Assembly: GCA_039030915.1 (NCBI GenBank)
Contig: JBCCDG010000029.1
Coordinates: 1 to 38,536 of the forward strand
DNA length: 38,536 nt
Source of the DNA: Thermohalobaculum sp039030915
GTDB taxonomy: Bacteria > Pseudomonadota > Alphaproteobacteria > Rhodobacterales > Rhodobacteraceae
Direction: 5' to 3'
In this document: one piece after another, positions 1 to 8,533 of the stretch
Layout: every line of letters begins with the position of its first letter
Numbering within the stretch: position 1 is the stretch's first letter
The notes under the pieces: generated by a model
Told to the model about the DNA's origin: nothing
The model's input: only the letters and a program-made list of their open reading frames with translations
Databases searched by the model: none
Translations under genes and position numbers: made by a program

Positions 1-147
1 CGCGCGGCGGAGGAGCGGGCGAGCGCGGCGCGCCGGGTCGCGCCCATCGAGGCGGCGCCCGAAGCCTCGAAATACCTGATCGCTCGGGAGATCGGCCTGA
101 TCGAGGCGCTGACGGCGCCAAAGGCCCCGGAGAACCGCACCGACTGA
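1..147 (+). CDS. C-terminal fragment of an unidentified protein
   Basis: Frame 1 is open from the window edge to a TGA at 145-147. It gives the last 48 residues of a protein whose start lies outside the window. The segment is rich in Ala, Glu and Arg and ends with ENRTD. It has no motif I recognise, and the charged composition suggests a helical, soluble tail. It lies on the same strand as the hydrolase gene that follows after about 200 bases. The reading frame is supported only by the absence of stops and the local codon composition, so identity is unknown. Confidence 0.45.
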   Translation, partial: RAAEERASAARRVAPIEAAPEASKYLIAREIGLIEALTAPKAPENRTD

Positions 148-355
148 TCGTGGAGGGCGCACGAGGCATCGGACATCCGCAAGACCAGAAGAGGACGCGG
201 ACGGGGCAACCTGCGCCGCATCGCATGGCGTTCGGGATCGGGGATGCTCGTCCATCGCCGCCGACGGCATGGCGGCATGCCCTCCCCCGGCGCTCCGCGC
301 TGGCAAGCGGCGGCGTGGCGCGCTAGCCCTGTTCTCGGACAACGGGGAGGGCGCG

Positions 356-1267
356 ATGACGGAAGCGGCCGCGCTGAGGCGCATCGAGGCGGGCGTCCTC
401 GAAATCGCCTATCTCGAGAGCGGGCCGGCGGATGGCTGGCCATGCCTTCTCGGCCACGGCTTTCCCTATGACGCGCATGCCTATGACGCGGTTGCCGCCC
501 GGCTGGCCCGGGCCGGGGCGCGGGTGATCGTGCCCTGGCTGCGGGGCTATGGCGCGACGCGGTTCCTGGACGGCGCCACGATGCGTTCGGGCGAGCAGGC
601 CGCGCTGGCGGCGGATATGGCCGCGCTGATGGACGCGCTCGGGATCGGGCGCGCGGTGCTGGCCGGCTATGACTGGGGCGGGCGGGCCATGTGCATCATC
701 GCCGCCCTGTGGCCCGAGCGCTGCGCGGCGCTGGTGACGGGCAACGGCTACAACATCCACGACGTGCCGAGCTCCGCCCGGCCTGCGTCGGACCCGGCAC
801 TCGAGCACATGCTCTGGTACACATGGTACTTCCAGAACGAGCGGGGGCGGCGCGGGCTCATCGAGAACCGGCGGGCGCTGACGCGGTATCTCTGGCGGAT
901 CTGGTCGCCCGAATGGCCCTTCGACGACACGACCTTCGAGCGCTCGGCCGCGGCCTTCGACAATCCGGATTTCGTCGAGGTGGTGACGCATAGCTACCGG
1001 GTGCGCCACGGGCTGGTGCCCGGCGATCCTGCCTATGCGCATCTGGAGACGCGGCTGGTCGGCCAGCCGCCGATTACCGTGCCCGCGATCTCCATCGACG
1101 GGGCGGCGGACGGGGTGAACCCGGGCACGGCGCATACCAACCACCGCTTCACCGGACCCTTCGCCCACCGCCGCTGGGAGGGCGCGGGCCACAACCTGCC
1201 CCAGGAGCGCCCGGACGCCTTTGCCGACGCGATCCAGGAGGCGCGGGCGATGGCGGGCGCGGGGTAG
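356..1267 (+). CDS. alpha/beta hydrolase, epoxide hydrolase-like
   Basis: A predicted 303-residue cytosolic alpha/beta-hydrolase-fold enzyme. HGFP at residues 34-37 is the oxyanion-hole motif typical of epoxide hydrolases. GYDWGG around Asp106 puts an aspartate, not a serine, at the nucleophile elbow, as in the epoxide hydrolase and haloalkane dehalogenase branch. GAADG near residue 250 and GAGHNLPQ near the C-terminus supply the likely acid and the catalytic histidine. Tyrosines in the cap region (WYTWYF and HSYRVRHG) could be the epoxide-activating pair. The ATG at 356 was chosen because GGGGAGGG lies just upstream; the frame stays open further 5' but without a better site. Substrate is unknown. 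A dehalogenase is the alternative, but HGFP favours epoxide hydrolysis. Confidence 0.85.
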   Translation: MTEAAALRRIEAGVLEIAYLESGPADGWPCLLGHGFPYDAHAYDAVAARLARAGARVIVPWLRGYGATRFLDGATMRSGEQAALAADMAALMDALGIGRAVLAGYDWGGRAMCIIAALWPERCAALVTGNGYNIHDVPSSARPASDPALEHMLWYTWYFQNERGRRGLIENRRALTRYLWRIWSPEWPFDDTTFERSAAAFDNPDFVEVVTHSYRVRHGLVPGDPAYAHLETRLVGQPPITVPAISIDGAADGVNPGTAHTNHRFTGPFAHRRWEGAGHNLPQERPDAFADAIQEARAMAGAG

Positions 1268-1417
1268 AGCGCCTTCCGTTGCTAGGGGTGCGGCGCCGTC
1301 TTTGCCGAGCCCGGTCTGGCAGCCCGGCAACGGCAGGCGGCATCGCGGTGGCGTCCGGATCGCGCGGTCCGGCGGGGCGGTGACGGCCCAGATCGGGCGA
1401 GGTGGTTGCCGACCGGC

Positions 1418-2428
1418 CTACTCCGCCTCGAAGCCCAGCGTCTCGGGCGCGAAGGTGTAGTGGGCGCCGCAGAACTGGCAGTCCGCGGTCACGGCGCCCT
1501 CCTCCGTCGTCATGCTCTCGATATCCTTCTGGGAGTAGATCGAGAGCGCGCGCCGGACGCGGGCGGGCGAGCAGGTGCAGCCGAAGGCCACCGGAATGGG
1601 GGCGTAGATGCGCGGCCGCTCCTCATGGAAGAGCCGGGTCAGCAGACGCTCGACACCGATATGCGGTCCGATGAGCTCGTGCGTCTCGACCGAGTGCATG
1701 AGGATGGTGGAGCGGTTCCAGTCCTCCTCCCGCCCGCCCATGGCCGCGATATCGGCAGCGGTCATCAGACCGTCGTCGCCCGTCGGGCCATCGCCGGCGT
1801 TGCCGCCGTCGAGCGGGAGCTGCTGGAGCATGATGCCGCCGGCGCGCCAGGCCTTGCCGCCGCCAGGGTTCTGCGCCTCGGCCGCCTCGATGTGGAAGCG
1901 GGTGGCGAGCTGCTCTGACTGGGCGAAATAGACCTCGGCACAATCCGAAAGGCTGGACCCCGTGAGCGGGGTTACGCCCTGATAGGGGGTCATGTCCTTC
2001 CCCTGGTCGATGGTCATGCCGAAGATGCCGGTGCCCAGAAGCTCGAAGGGGCGACCGCGATGGCTCGCCACGTCGCCACGGTCGAAGCTTGCATAGGCGC
2101 GCAGGCGCGCGGCGCCCCCGTCTTCGGCCGGCGCGAACCAGTCCGTCGCGATCAGGCGCACGGGGCCCTCGCCCCGGATCTGGAGGGAGAAGCGCCAGCG
2201 GAGCTTCATCGCCGCCCCGATGAGCGCCGTCAGCGCCACGGCTTCGGCGGCAAGGGCCGCGACGGCCGCGGGGTAGCGATGGCGCGTCAGGATCTGGTCG
2301 AGCGTCGCGTCCACGCGCGCCACGCGGCCGCGGGTCTGCGTGCGGTCGAGCTGGAACGGCAGCACGGCGTCGTCGCCTGGATGAAGGGGCGCGCTGTGGG
2401 GCGGGGGGATGCGATGCGGATCGGCCAT
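1418..2428 (-). CDS. hslO: 33 kDa redox-regulated chaperone Hsp33
   Basis: Hsp33 is a cytosolic holdase chaperone activated by oxidation, when a zinc-binding cysteine tetrad forms disulfides. The 336-residue product carries that tetrad at its C-terminus as CxC (Cys284, Cys286 in GCTCSP) and CxxC (Cys317, Cys320 in DCQFCGA). The N-terminal two thirds match the family, including the run GIFGMTIDQG and the TPLTGSSLSDCAEVYF region. The start is uncertain by four codons: MADPH at 2428 is used, but an upstream ATG at 2440 with CAAGG before it is equally possible. The gene is divergent from the Nudix gene. In many relatives hslO lies close to argD-argF, as it does here. Family assignment is secure. 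Confidence 0.95.
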   Translation of the reverse strand: MADPHRIPPPHSAPLHPGDDAVLPFQLDRTQTRGRVARVDATLDQILTRHRYPAAVAALAAEAVALTALIGAAMKLRWRFSLQIRGEGPVRLIATDWFAPAEDGGAARLRAYASFDRGDVASHRGRPFELLGTGIFGMTIDQGKDMTPYQGVTPLTGSSLSDCAEVYFAQSEQLATRFHIEAAEAQNPGGGKAWRAGGIMLQQLPLDGGNAGDGPTGDDGLMTAADIAAMGGREEDWNRSTILMHSVETHELIGPHIGVERLLTRLFHEERPRIYAPIPVAFGCTCSPARVRRALSIYSQKDIESMTTEEGAVTADCQFCGAHYTFAPETLGFEAE

Positions 2429-2562
2429 GCCCCGCCACATAGCCTTGCCGGGCGCCCGCGAAAACCCATGCGCGGCCTTCTCAGCACAAGCCCGTCATGC
2501 GATCCATGCGCGGCTCGGCGCAACGCCCGGCGCAACACCCCGCGCTGAACCCCGCGGCCCGG

Positions 2563-2582
2563 GGGCGGCACTGGGCGGCACT
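2563..2582. repeat. 10-bp tandem duplication in hslO-Nudix intergenic DNA
   Basis: The decamer GGGCGGCACT occurs twice back to back, followed by a partial third GGGCG. It lies in the divergent intergenic region about 30 bases before the Nudix ribosome binding site. It is most simply replication slippage in very GC-rich DNA. No regulatory role can be argued from the sequence. Confidence 0.5.
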
Positions 2583-2612
2583 GGGCGCGGGCGCCCCGAA
2601 CCGGAGGAGCGG

Positions 2613-3074
2613 ATGCGACGCCACGGCGAACCCTGGCTGCCCGGCAGGCCCTATCGCGACCGCCCGGGCGCCTATGCGGTGATCTTCGGCCGGGGGGCGC
2701 TGGCGGGCCGGCTGCTCTGCGTCGATCAGGAGGGGGAGCTGCAGCTTCCCGGTGGCGGGATCGACCCGGGCGAGAGCCCGCTGCAGGCGCTGCATCGCGA
2801 GGTCTGGGAGGAGACGGGCTGGCGCATCGAGCCCTTGCGCAGGGTCGCGCATTTCCAGCGCTTCGCCTGGCTGCCGGACTACCGGTACTGGGCGCGGAAG
2901 GTGCAGAGCGTCTATCTCGCCGCCGCCGTCCGCCCCCTCGGCCCGCCGCAGGAGCCGGGGCACAGTGTGCGCTGGATGGCACCGGAGGAGGCGGCGGAGC
3001 GCCTGGGCGTCGCGGGGGACCGCGCGGTCCTGACAACGCTGCTGTCCCGGCGCGAGGCGGTGGTGCGGCGGTAG
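2613..3074 (+). CDS. Nudix hydrolase
   Basis: A 153-residue Nudix-fold pyrophosphohydrolase that would cleave an X-linked nucleoside diphosphate using Mg2+ or Mn2+. A perfect Nudix box (G-x5-E-x7-REUxEExGU) runs from Gly48 to Trp70, with REVWEETGW supplying the metal-binding glutamates. The ATG at 2613 was picked because of the strong CCGGAGGAGC upstream. An in-frame ATG further 5' would add an arginine- and proline-rich stretch with no family resemblance. The substrate cannot be deduced. The protein is short and contains only the Nudix domain. It is divergent from hslO and converges on the EF-hand gene. Confidence 0.88.
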   Translation: MRRHGEPWLPGRPYRDRPGAYAVIFGRGALAGRLLCVDQEGELQLPGGGIDPGESPLQALHREVWEETGWRIEPLRRVAHFQRFAWLPDYRYWARKVQSVYLAAAVRPLGPPQEPGHSVRWMAPEEAAERLGVAGDRAVLTTLLSRREAVVRR

Positions 3075-3257
3075 ATCACGCGGCGCCGCCTCGCGCAGCG
3101 CCGCTCAGGCGGCACGAGCGGACGGTGTGAGGCGCCTTCGAAGCCGGAGAACCTTCCGACCGGGCGGCCAAGGGCCCGCCCTGCCTCGGCGTTCGGGCTG
3201 GGTGCGACGTCCGGCGCAGCACCGTCCCGCCCAAGAATTTGCGGACCGGAATGCGGA

Positions 3258-3286
3258 AGGGCGGGCGCCGATCTGGCGCCCGCCCT
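3258..3286 (-). terminator. hairpin downstream of the EF-hand gene
   Basis: A perfect 12-bp stem, AGGGCGGGCGCC paired with GGCGCCCGCCCT around a 5-base loop, lies about 50 bases beyond the stop of the EF-hand gene on the minus strand. The minus-strand sequence after the stem is only moderately T-rich (TCCGCATTCC), so Rho-independent termination is plausible but not classical. It sits between convergent genes and could serve both. Confidence 0.55.
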
Positions 3287-3336
3287 GAGTGACCCGGCCT
3301 GCGGGGGGACGAAGCCGAGGCTCTTCTGCTCTGATG

Positions 3337-3633
3337 CTACTGCGAGACCTCGTCACCGGTGCGGATCGCTTCGCTGTCGAAGACCTCCTGCTCGTCGGTG
3401 TCCAGCATGCCGTCGCCGTTGCGGTCGTACTGCATGAACATGCCTTCGGTGTCCGTGACGCCATAGGTCGCGGCGGTCACCATGAACTCCTCCTGGCTGA
3501 CATTGCCATCGGCGTCCATGTCCCACTCGGCGACTGTCTCGACCTCGTTGAGTTCGCCCTGTGCGGCGAGGGCGGCCGTGCCGAAGCCGAAGAGGAGGGC
3601 GAGGGTGGCGGTGGTTGCCATCGTCTTGCGCAT
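3337..3633 (-). CDS. secreted EF-hand calcium-binding protein
   Basis: A 98-residue protein with a Sec signal peptide (MRKT, a hydrophobic core, probable cleavage after AALA near residue 23) followed by a short acidic domain with two EF-hand loops. The first is DMDADGNVSQEEF and the second DRNGDGMLDTDE. Both have Asp or Asn at the canonical ligand positions and a Gly at loop position 6. It is therefore predicted to be a periplasmic calcium-binding protein; no enzymatic domain is present. The ribosome binding site AAAGGAT precedes the ATG. Small secreted EF-hand proteins are frequent in Rhodobacterales, but their roles are mostly unknown. It is transcribed in the same direction as argF but separated from it by about 220 bases and a hairpin. 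Confidence 0.82.
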   Translation of the reverse strand: MRKTMATTATLALLFGFGTAALAAQGELNEVETVAEWDMDADGNVSQEEFMVTAATYGVTDTEGMFMQYDRNGDGMLDTDEQEVFDSEAIRTGDEVSQ

Positions 3634-3787
3634 CGTGTCGATCCTTTCTTCTGCGCAACCGGCCCGCCGCCCGGGGGTGCGAGGGGGGTGGGGTGGGCGG
3701 CGGGCCGAGCGAGGGGGTGCCTCGCTGGCAAATCAACCCGCAGGACGGAGGACGGTTCCGAAAAAACTGACCCATAACGAAACATTT

Positions 3788-3816
3788 CTGACGGCCACGT
3801 CAGGCGCGGCCGTCAG
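3788..3816 (-). terminator. probable terminator of argDF
   Basis: CTGACGGCC and GGCCGTCAG form a perfect 9-bp stem around an 11-base loop, starting about 40 bases after the argF stop on the minus strand. The minus strand continues with AAATGTTTCGTT, a broken T-rich tail. Position and structure fit an intrinsic terminator for the argD-argF operon. Confidence 0.5.
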
Positions 3817-3856
3817 CAAGACCCATGGCGGTTTCAGACAGCTACCGCTGAACGGC

Positions 3857-4777
3857 TCAGATCGCGTAGCGCAGGATGCTCTTCTGGGCGTGAAGGCGGT
3901 TCTCCGCCTCGTCGAAGACCACCGATTGCGGACCGTCGAAGACGGCGGCGGCCACCTCCTCGTCGCGATGCGCGGGCAGGCAGTGCATGAGGATCGCGTC
4001 CGGCGCGGCTTCGGCCATCAACGCCTCGTCCACCTGGTAGGGGCGGAGCTGATTGTGACGGCGTTCGCGCGTCGTCGGGTCGTCGTGCATGCTGACCCAG
4101 GTATCCGTCACCAGCGCATGAGCCCCCGCCGCGGCCTTGGCCGGGTCGCGCTCGAGCGTCACCGTGGCGCCTGCAGCGCGGGCGGCGGCAACGATCTCCG
4201 CATCGGGCTCCAGCGTCTCGGGCCCGGAGATCACCAGCTCGTAGCCAAAGGCGGCCGCCCCCTGGATCCAGGAGGCGCAGACATTGTTGCCATCCCCGAG
4301 CCAGACGATGCGCTTGCCCTCGATGGCGCCGCGATGCTCCTCGAAGGTCATGACGTCCGCCATGATCTGGCAGGGATGCGTGCGGTTGGTGAGCCCGTTG
4401 ATGACGGGCACGGTGCTCGCCTCCGCCAACTCCGTCAGCGTCTCGTGCGCGAAGGTGCGGATCATGATGGCGTCGACATAGCGGGAGAGGACGCGGCCCG
4501 TATCGCCCACCGTCTCCCCATGGCCGAGCTGAAGCTCCGCGCCCGAGAGAACCAGCGTGGTGCCGCCCATCTGGCGGATGCCGACATCGAAGCTCACGCG
4601 CGTGCGCGTGGAGGGTTTCTCGAAGACGAGGGCGACGACACGGCCATCGAGCGGGCGCTCATCATCCGCCGCGCCCTTGGGCCGGCCGGCGCGGGCGGCT
4701 TTGACCCGCGCGGCATCATCGAGGATGGCCCGCAGCTCCGCTGCGGGCACCTGGTCCAGGTCGAGGAAGTGCTTCAT
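3857..4777 (-). CDS. argF: ornithine carbamoyltransferase
   Basis: Catalyses carbamoyl phosphate + L-ornithine to citrulline + phosphate in arginine biosynthesis, in the cytosol. The 306-residue length is normal for the anabolic trimeric enzyme. Carbamoyl-phosphate binding STRTR is at 56-60, HPCQ at 134-137 and the ornithine-site HCLP at 265-268. The gene overlaps the stop of argD by four bases (ATGA), so the two are translationally coupled. The start MKHFLDL is the family's usual one. Nothing is missing from the active site. Confidence 0.97.
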   Translation of the reverse strand: MKHFLDLDQVPAAELRAILDDAARVKAARAGRPKGAADDERPLDGRVVALVFEKPSTRTRVSFDVGIRQMGGTTLVLSGAELQLGHGETVGDTGRVLSRYVDAIMIRTFAHETLTELAEASTVPVINGLTNRTHPCQIMADVMTFEEHRGAIEGKRIVWLGDGNNVCASWIQGAAAFGYELVISGPETLEPDAEIVAAARAAGATVTLERDPAKAAAGAHALVTDTWVSMHDDPTTRERRHNQLRPYQVDEALMAEAAPDAILMHCLPAHRDEEVAAAVFDGPQSVVFDEAENRLHAQKSILRYAI

Positions 4778-5952
4778 GCCGCAGCCCCGCTGCCGGAGAT
4801 GGCGGAAAGCGCGGTCGAGAGCCGGTCGACGCCCTCCGAAAGCTCCGCCTCCGTGATGGAGAGGGCGGGCAGGAGCCTCGCGGTGTTATCCGCCGCCGGC
4901 ACGATGAGGAGGCCCGCATCCCGTGCCGCCGCCGTCAGCGCCGCGGGCGTATGGCCCTCGCGAAGCTTGAGGCCGAGCATGAGGCCGCGGCCGCGTACGC
5001 CCTCGATGACATCGCCATGCTCCGCGGCCAGCGCGCCGAGGCGCTGCTGCAGAAAGCCGGCCTTGGCGCGGACGTCGGCGAGGAATGCGGGATCGGACAC
5101 CGTCTCCATCACCGCGAGACCCACGGCACAGGCGAGCGGGTTGCCGCCATAGGTGCTGCCATGGGTGCCGGGCACCATCGGTGCGGCCGCAGCCTCGGTC
5201 GCCAGAACGGCGCCGAGCGGGAAGCCGCCGCCGATGGCCTTGGCGATCATCATGATGTCGGGCGCGATGCCCGCCTGCTCATGCTGGAAGAGCGTGCCCG
5301 TCCGGCCCATGCCGCACTGCACCTCGTCCAGCACCAGGAGGGCACCATGCTGGTCGCAGAGCTGGCGGAGGCCGCGGAGGCACTGATCCGGCACGTCGCG
5401 GATGCCGCCCTCGCCCTGCAGGGGCTCGATGAAGACCGCCGCGACATCGTCGCCCATGGCCGCCTGGAGCGCATCGTGGTCGCCGAAGGGCAGCTGCTCG
5501 AAACCGGGCATGAGGGGGCCGAAGCCCTCCGTCAGCTTCTGCGAGCCGGCGGCCGCGATGGCGCCGGTGGAGCGGCCGTGAAATGCGCCCTCGAAGGCGA
5601 GGATGCGCGGCCGGTCGGGCCCCGCCGCCTTGCGGACCATCTTGATCGCGAGCTCGGCTGCTTCGGTGCCCGAGTTCGTGAAGAAGACCGTGTCCGCGAA
5701 GCTCGCCTCCACCAGCGCGTTGGCGAGCGCCTGCTGCTCGGGCACCATATAGAGGTTGGAGACGTGCCAGAGCTTCTCGCCCTGGCTCTTCAATGCCGAG
5801 ACGAGCGCGGGATGGGCATGGCCGAGGACGTTGACCGCGATGCCGGCGCCGAAGTCGAGATAACGTCGCCCGTCGACCGCCACGAGCCAGGAACCCTCAC
5901 CGCGCTCGAAGGCGACGGGGGCACGGGCGTAGGTCGGCATGACGGGCGGCAT
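4774..5952 (-). CDS. argD: acetylornithine aminotransferase
   Basis: PLP-dependent class III aminotransferase converting N-acetylglutamate semialdehyde to N2-acetylornithine. Related enzymes also accept succinyldiaminopimelate for lysine synthesis. In the 392-residue protein the PLP lysine is Lys238 in MIAKAIGGGFP, the cofactor-binding LDEVQ is at 208-212, and the SGTEAAE phosphate-binding turn is near 94-100. The frame is open about 87 codons further upstream, but family alignments begin at a (M)PPVMPTYAR-type sequence, so 5952 is taken as the start; an ATG four codons later is the alternative. It is the first gene of the argD-argF pair. Confidence 0.95.
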   Translation of the reverse strand: MPPVMPTYARAPVAFERGEGSWLVAVDGRRYLDFGAGIAVNVLGHAHPALVSALKSQGEKLWHVSNLYMVPEQQALANALVEASFADTVFFTNSGTEAAELAIKMVRKAAGPDRPRILAFEGAFHGRSTGAIAAAGSQKLTEGFGPLMPGFEQLPFGDHDALQAAMGDDVAAVFIEPLQGEGGIRDVPDQCLRGLRQLCDQHGALLVLDEVQCGMGRTGTLFQHEQAGIAPDIMMIAKAIGGGFPLGAVLATEAAAAPMVPGTHGSTYGGNPLACAVGLAVMETVSDPAFLADVRAKAGFLQQRLGALAAEHGDVIEGVRGRGLMLGLKLREGHTPAALTAAARDAGLLIVPAADNTARLLPALSITEAELSEGVDRLSTALSAISGSGAAA

Positions 5953-6103
5953 CTCGGTGCCGCCGTGCGCTTTGGAAGCGGCGGGCTGGCCGGTCACTGG
6001 TCTGATCCTTCCATGGGGTTGAATGGAACGCGCACGAATGCCGGGCAGCGGCGCCCAAGTCAATCGAAAGGGCCCGCTCGGGCCGATGCCCGCCGCCGCG
6101 TCC

Positions 6104-6940
6104 TTAACCCTTGAGCCGGTAGCCCCGCGCGATCCAGCGCCAGGCGACGTAGCCGAGCGCGCCGTTGGCGAGAAGGAGGACGAGAAGCCCGAGCCACGGA
6201 TTGGCGTCCGCATTGCCGAGCACCCCGTGGCGGAACCCGTCGATGGCGTAGAAGAAGGGGTTCGCCAGGCTGATCGAATGGAAGGGCTCGGGCAAGACGG
6301 AGATCGAGTAGAACGTGCCCGAGAGGAACGAGAGCGGCGTGATCACGAAATTCGTGACCGCGGCCATCTGGTCGAACTTGGTCATGTAGATGCCGGTCAT
6401 GAGGCCCATCAGCGCCATCATGGTCGAGCCAAGGATGACGAAAACCAGCGCCCAGACCGGACTGGCGAGGCCGAGGCCCACCGCGGGGAAGATGATGACG
6501 CCCACCGCCAGCGCGCAGAGTAGCCCGCGCGTCACCCCGCCCGCGACATAGCCGATCAGGATCTCGCTGGCCGAGAGCGGCGGCATCAGCGTGTCGACGA
6601 TATTGCCCTGCACCTTGGCGATGCCCATGGAGGAGGAGGTGTTGGCGAAGGCGTTCTGGATGACGGTCATCATGAGGATGCCTGGTGCGAGGAAGTGCTC
6701 GAACGGGATATCGCCCGCCCCCTCCCCGCGCCGTGCGGCGAAGGCGAGGCTGAAGACCAGCATGAAGAGGCTGGCGGTGGCGACGGGCGCGGCGACCGTC
6801 TGGGTCGCGACGTTGAGAAAGCGACGCACCTCGCGGGCATAGAGCGTCCGCAGCCCGAGCCAGTTGACCCGGCCGAAGCGGCGCATCCCCATGGTGCCCG
6901 TGTCGGCCGGGCGGCGGGCGCCCTCGATCTCGTCCTTCAT
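6104..6940 (-). CDS. ABC-2 type transporter permease
   Basis: A 278-residue integral membrane protein of the ABC-2 (YadH/DrrB-like) export permease family. After a soluble N-terminus (about 45 residues) come six hydrophobic segments. The VNWLGLRTLYAREVRRF entry helix and the central APGILMMTVIQNAF segment are characteristic. The ATG at 6940 is preceded by GAGGGAGA; an ATG ten codons earlier lacks such a site. Such permeases need a separate ATPase, but none lies next to it here, so the partner must be encoded elsewhere. Substrate is unknown (drug or polysaccharide/lipid export in relatives). It lies just upstream of argD on the same strand, but the gap argues for independent expression. Confidence 0.85.
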   Translation of the reverse strand: MKDEIEGARRPADTGTMGMRRFGRVNWLGLRTLYAREVRRFLNVATQTVAAPVATASLFMLVFSLAFAARRGEGAGDIPFEHFLAPGILMMTVIQNAFANTSSSMGIAKVQGNIVDTLMPPLSASEILIGYVAGGVTRGLLCALAVGVIIFPAVGLGLASPVWALVFVILGSTMMALMGLMTGIYMTKFDQMAAVTNFVITPLSFLSGTFYSISVLPEPFHSISLANPFFYAIDGFRHGVLGNADANPWLGLLVLLLANGALGYVAWRWIARGYRLKG

Positions 6941-7090
6941 CGCGCTCTCCCTCAACCTGCCGGGCGCCATCTAGCGCCCCGGGCGGTACTGTCAGCCATC
7001 GGGCCCGGTTCCCCGCAGCGCGCCCGCCTGCCTTGCAGTCCGCCTCTCGCGGCTTTACCTGCATGGCTTATAGCGGATTGGAGGGCTGGC

Positions 7091-7660
7091 ATGAGCTGGA
7101 CGGACGAGCGTGTCGAGAAGCTCAAGGAGCTGTGGGCCGAGGGCATGAGCGCGAGCAAGATCGCCAAGGAGCTCGGCGGTGTGACGCGCAATGCGGTGAT
7201 CGGCAAGGTGCACCGGCTCGGCCTTTCCAACCGCAACGGCGCGGGCGCCGCGGGCGCGGAGACGCCGGAGGCGCCGGCAGAGCCCGCCGCCGCAGCGCCC
7301 GAGCCGGTGGCGGATGCTGCCCCCGTCGCGCCGCCCGAGCCCGAGCCTGCGCCGGCCCCCGTACCCGTCCGGCGGGAGCCCGTGATCCGCGATGCCTCCC
7401 AGCCCCGTCCCCCGGGCCTGCCGACGCCGGAGGAGGAGAGCGCGCGGGCGACCCTCGCCGAGATCGAGAAGATGGCGCGCAAGCTCAACCTCCTGGAGCT
7501 GACCGAGCGCACCTGCAAATGGCCGATCGGCGATCCGACCGAGGACAACTTCCACTTCTGCGGCCTACCCGCCCTGCCCTCCAAGCCCTATTGCGAGCAC
7601 CATGTGCTCGTTGCCTACCAGCCGATGAGCACCCGCCGCGACCGCGCGCGCAGCCGCTGA
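7091..7660 (+). CDS. gcrA: GcrA cell-cycle regulator
   Basis: GcrA is an alphaproteobacterial transcription factor that binds sigma70-RNA polymerase and activates promoters containing methylated GANTC sites. The 189-residue protein begins with the diagnostic MSWTDERVEKLKELW, followed by the helix-turn-helix SASKIAKELGG...TRNAVIGKVHRLGL (about residues 18-45). A Pro/Ala/Glu-rich linker (about 50-115) leads to the conserved C-terminal part TCKWPIGDP...FCGLP...PYCEHH, which contacts sigma70 and has three cysteines. Start and length fit the family. The gene is divergent from the ABC-2 permease and convergent with phoB. I saw no GANTC in the 150 bases before the start. Confidence 0.96.
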   Translation: MSWTDERVEKLKELWAEGMSASKIAKELGGVTRNAVIGKVHRLGLSNRNGAGAAGAETPEAPAEPAAAAPEPVADAAPVAPPEPEPAPAPVPVRREPVIRDASQPRPPGLPTPEEESARATLAEIEKMARKLNLLELTERTCKWPIGDPTEDNFHFCGLPALPSKPYCEHHVLVAYQPMSTRRDRARSR

Positions 7661-7789
7661 CAGCGACCCCGACCCCGCCGCCGCGCCGATACGGGCGTTG
7701 GCTGGCGGGTGGGCGGACCGATGCCGTGCCCGCAGGGCAGGGCGAGGGAACGGGCGCCCGTCAGACAACGCCACCGCAACCCGTATTGC

Positions 7790-8485
7790 TCAGCTGCCGT
7801 AGGTCTCGTCGAGGGCGTAGCCGGCGGCGCGGACGGTCCGGATGGGATCGCGCTCGCCGAAGGTGTTGAGGGCCTTCCTCAGGCGGCCGACATGCACGTC
7901 GACGGTTCGGGCCTCCACATAGACGTCCCGGCCCCAGACGAGATCGAGGAGCTGTTCGCGGCTGAAGACACGGCCCGGGCGCTGCATCAGGCAGTCGAGG
8001 AGGCGGAACTCGGTGGGGCCGAGATGCACCTCGCGCTCCGAGCGGCGCACGCGGCGGGTCTCACGGTCGAGCGTCAGGTCCCCGAAGGTCGCGACATCCG
8101 CGGCGAGGGTGGGCCGGGAACGGCGCAGGAGCGCGCGCACGCGCGCGGTCAGCTCCGGCACCGAGAAGGGCTTGGTCAGGTAGTCGTCGGCGCCGGTGTC
8201 GAGCCCGCGCACGCGGTCGTCCTCCTCCCCGCGCGCCGTCAGCATGATGACGGGGGTGTCCCGCGTCTCGCCGCGGGCACGGATCCGTCGGCAGATCTCG
8301 ATCCCAGACAAGCCCGGCAGCATCCAGTCGAGAAGCACGAGGTCGGGCTTCTCCTCCTCGATGGCGAGCAACGCCTCCTCCCCGTCGCCCGAGACGCGGA
8401 CGGCAAAGCCTTCCTTGCCGAGATTGTATTCGAGGAGCGCCGATAGCGCCTCCTCATCCTCCACGACCAGTACCCGCGCGGCCAT
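7790..8485 (-). CDS. phoB: phosphate regulon response regulator PhoB
   Basis: OmpR-family response regulator, 231 residues. Its receiver domain (1-120) has the acidic pocket Glu9/Asp10, phosphoacceptor Asp53 in LLDWMLPG, and the conserved lysine in TKPFSVPEL. A winged-helix DNA-binding domain follows (about 130-228), with HLGPTEFRLL and the recognition-helix region RTVDVHVGRLRKAL. Phosphorylated by PhoR when phosphate is scarce, it activates pst and other Pho genes. GAAGGAG precedes the ATG. It is the last gene of the phoR-pstSCAB-phoU-phoB series, a common alphaproteobacterial arrangement. Confidence 0.96.
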   Translation of the reverse strand: MAARVLVVEDEEALSALLEYNLGKEGFAVRVSGDGEEALLAIEEEKPDLVLLDWMLPGLSGIEICRRIRARGETRDTPVIMLTARGEEDDRVRGLDTGADDYLTKPFSVPELTARVRALLRRSRPTLAADVATFGDLTLDRETRRVRRSEREVHLGPTEFRLLDCLMQRPGRVFSREQLLDLVWGRDVYVEARTVDVHVGRLRKALNTFGERDPIRTVRAAGYALDETYGS

Positions 8486-8533
8486 CGTCAGTCTCCTTCA
8501 GTCACCGGAGCGCCACCCGCAAGAGTGGCCCTT

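Noticed and set aside
3482..5152. A 556-codon plus-strand open frame over the EF-hand, argF and argD genes
   Set aside because: Antisense to argF, whose catalytic motifs are complete. No ribosome site and no family features.
7750..7761. 12-bp palindrome ACGGGCGCCCGT between gcrA and phoB
   Set aside because: No loop and no T-tract, and such GC palindromes are expected by chance here. It is not supported as a terminator.
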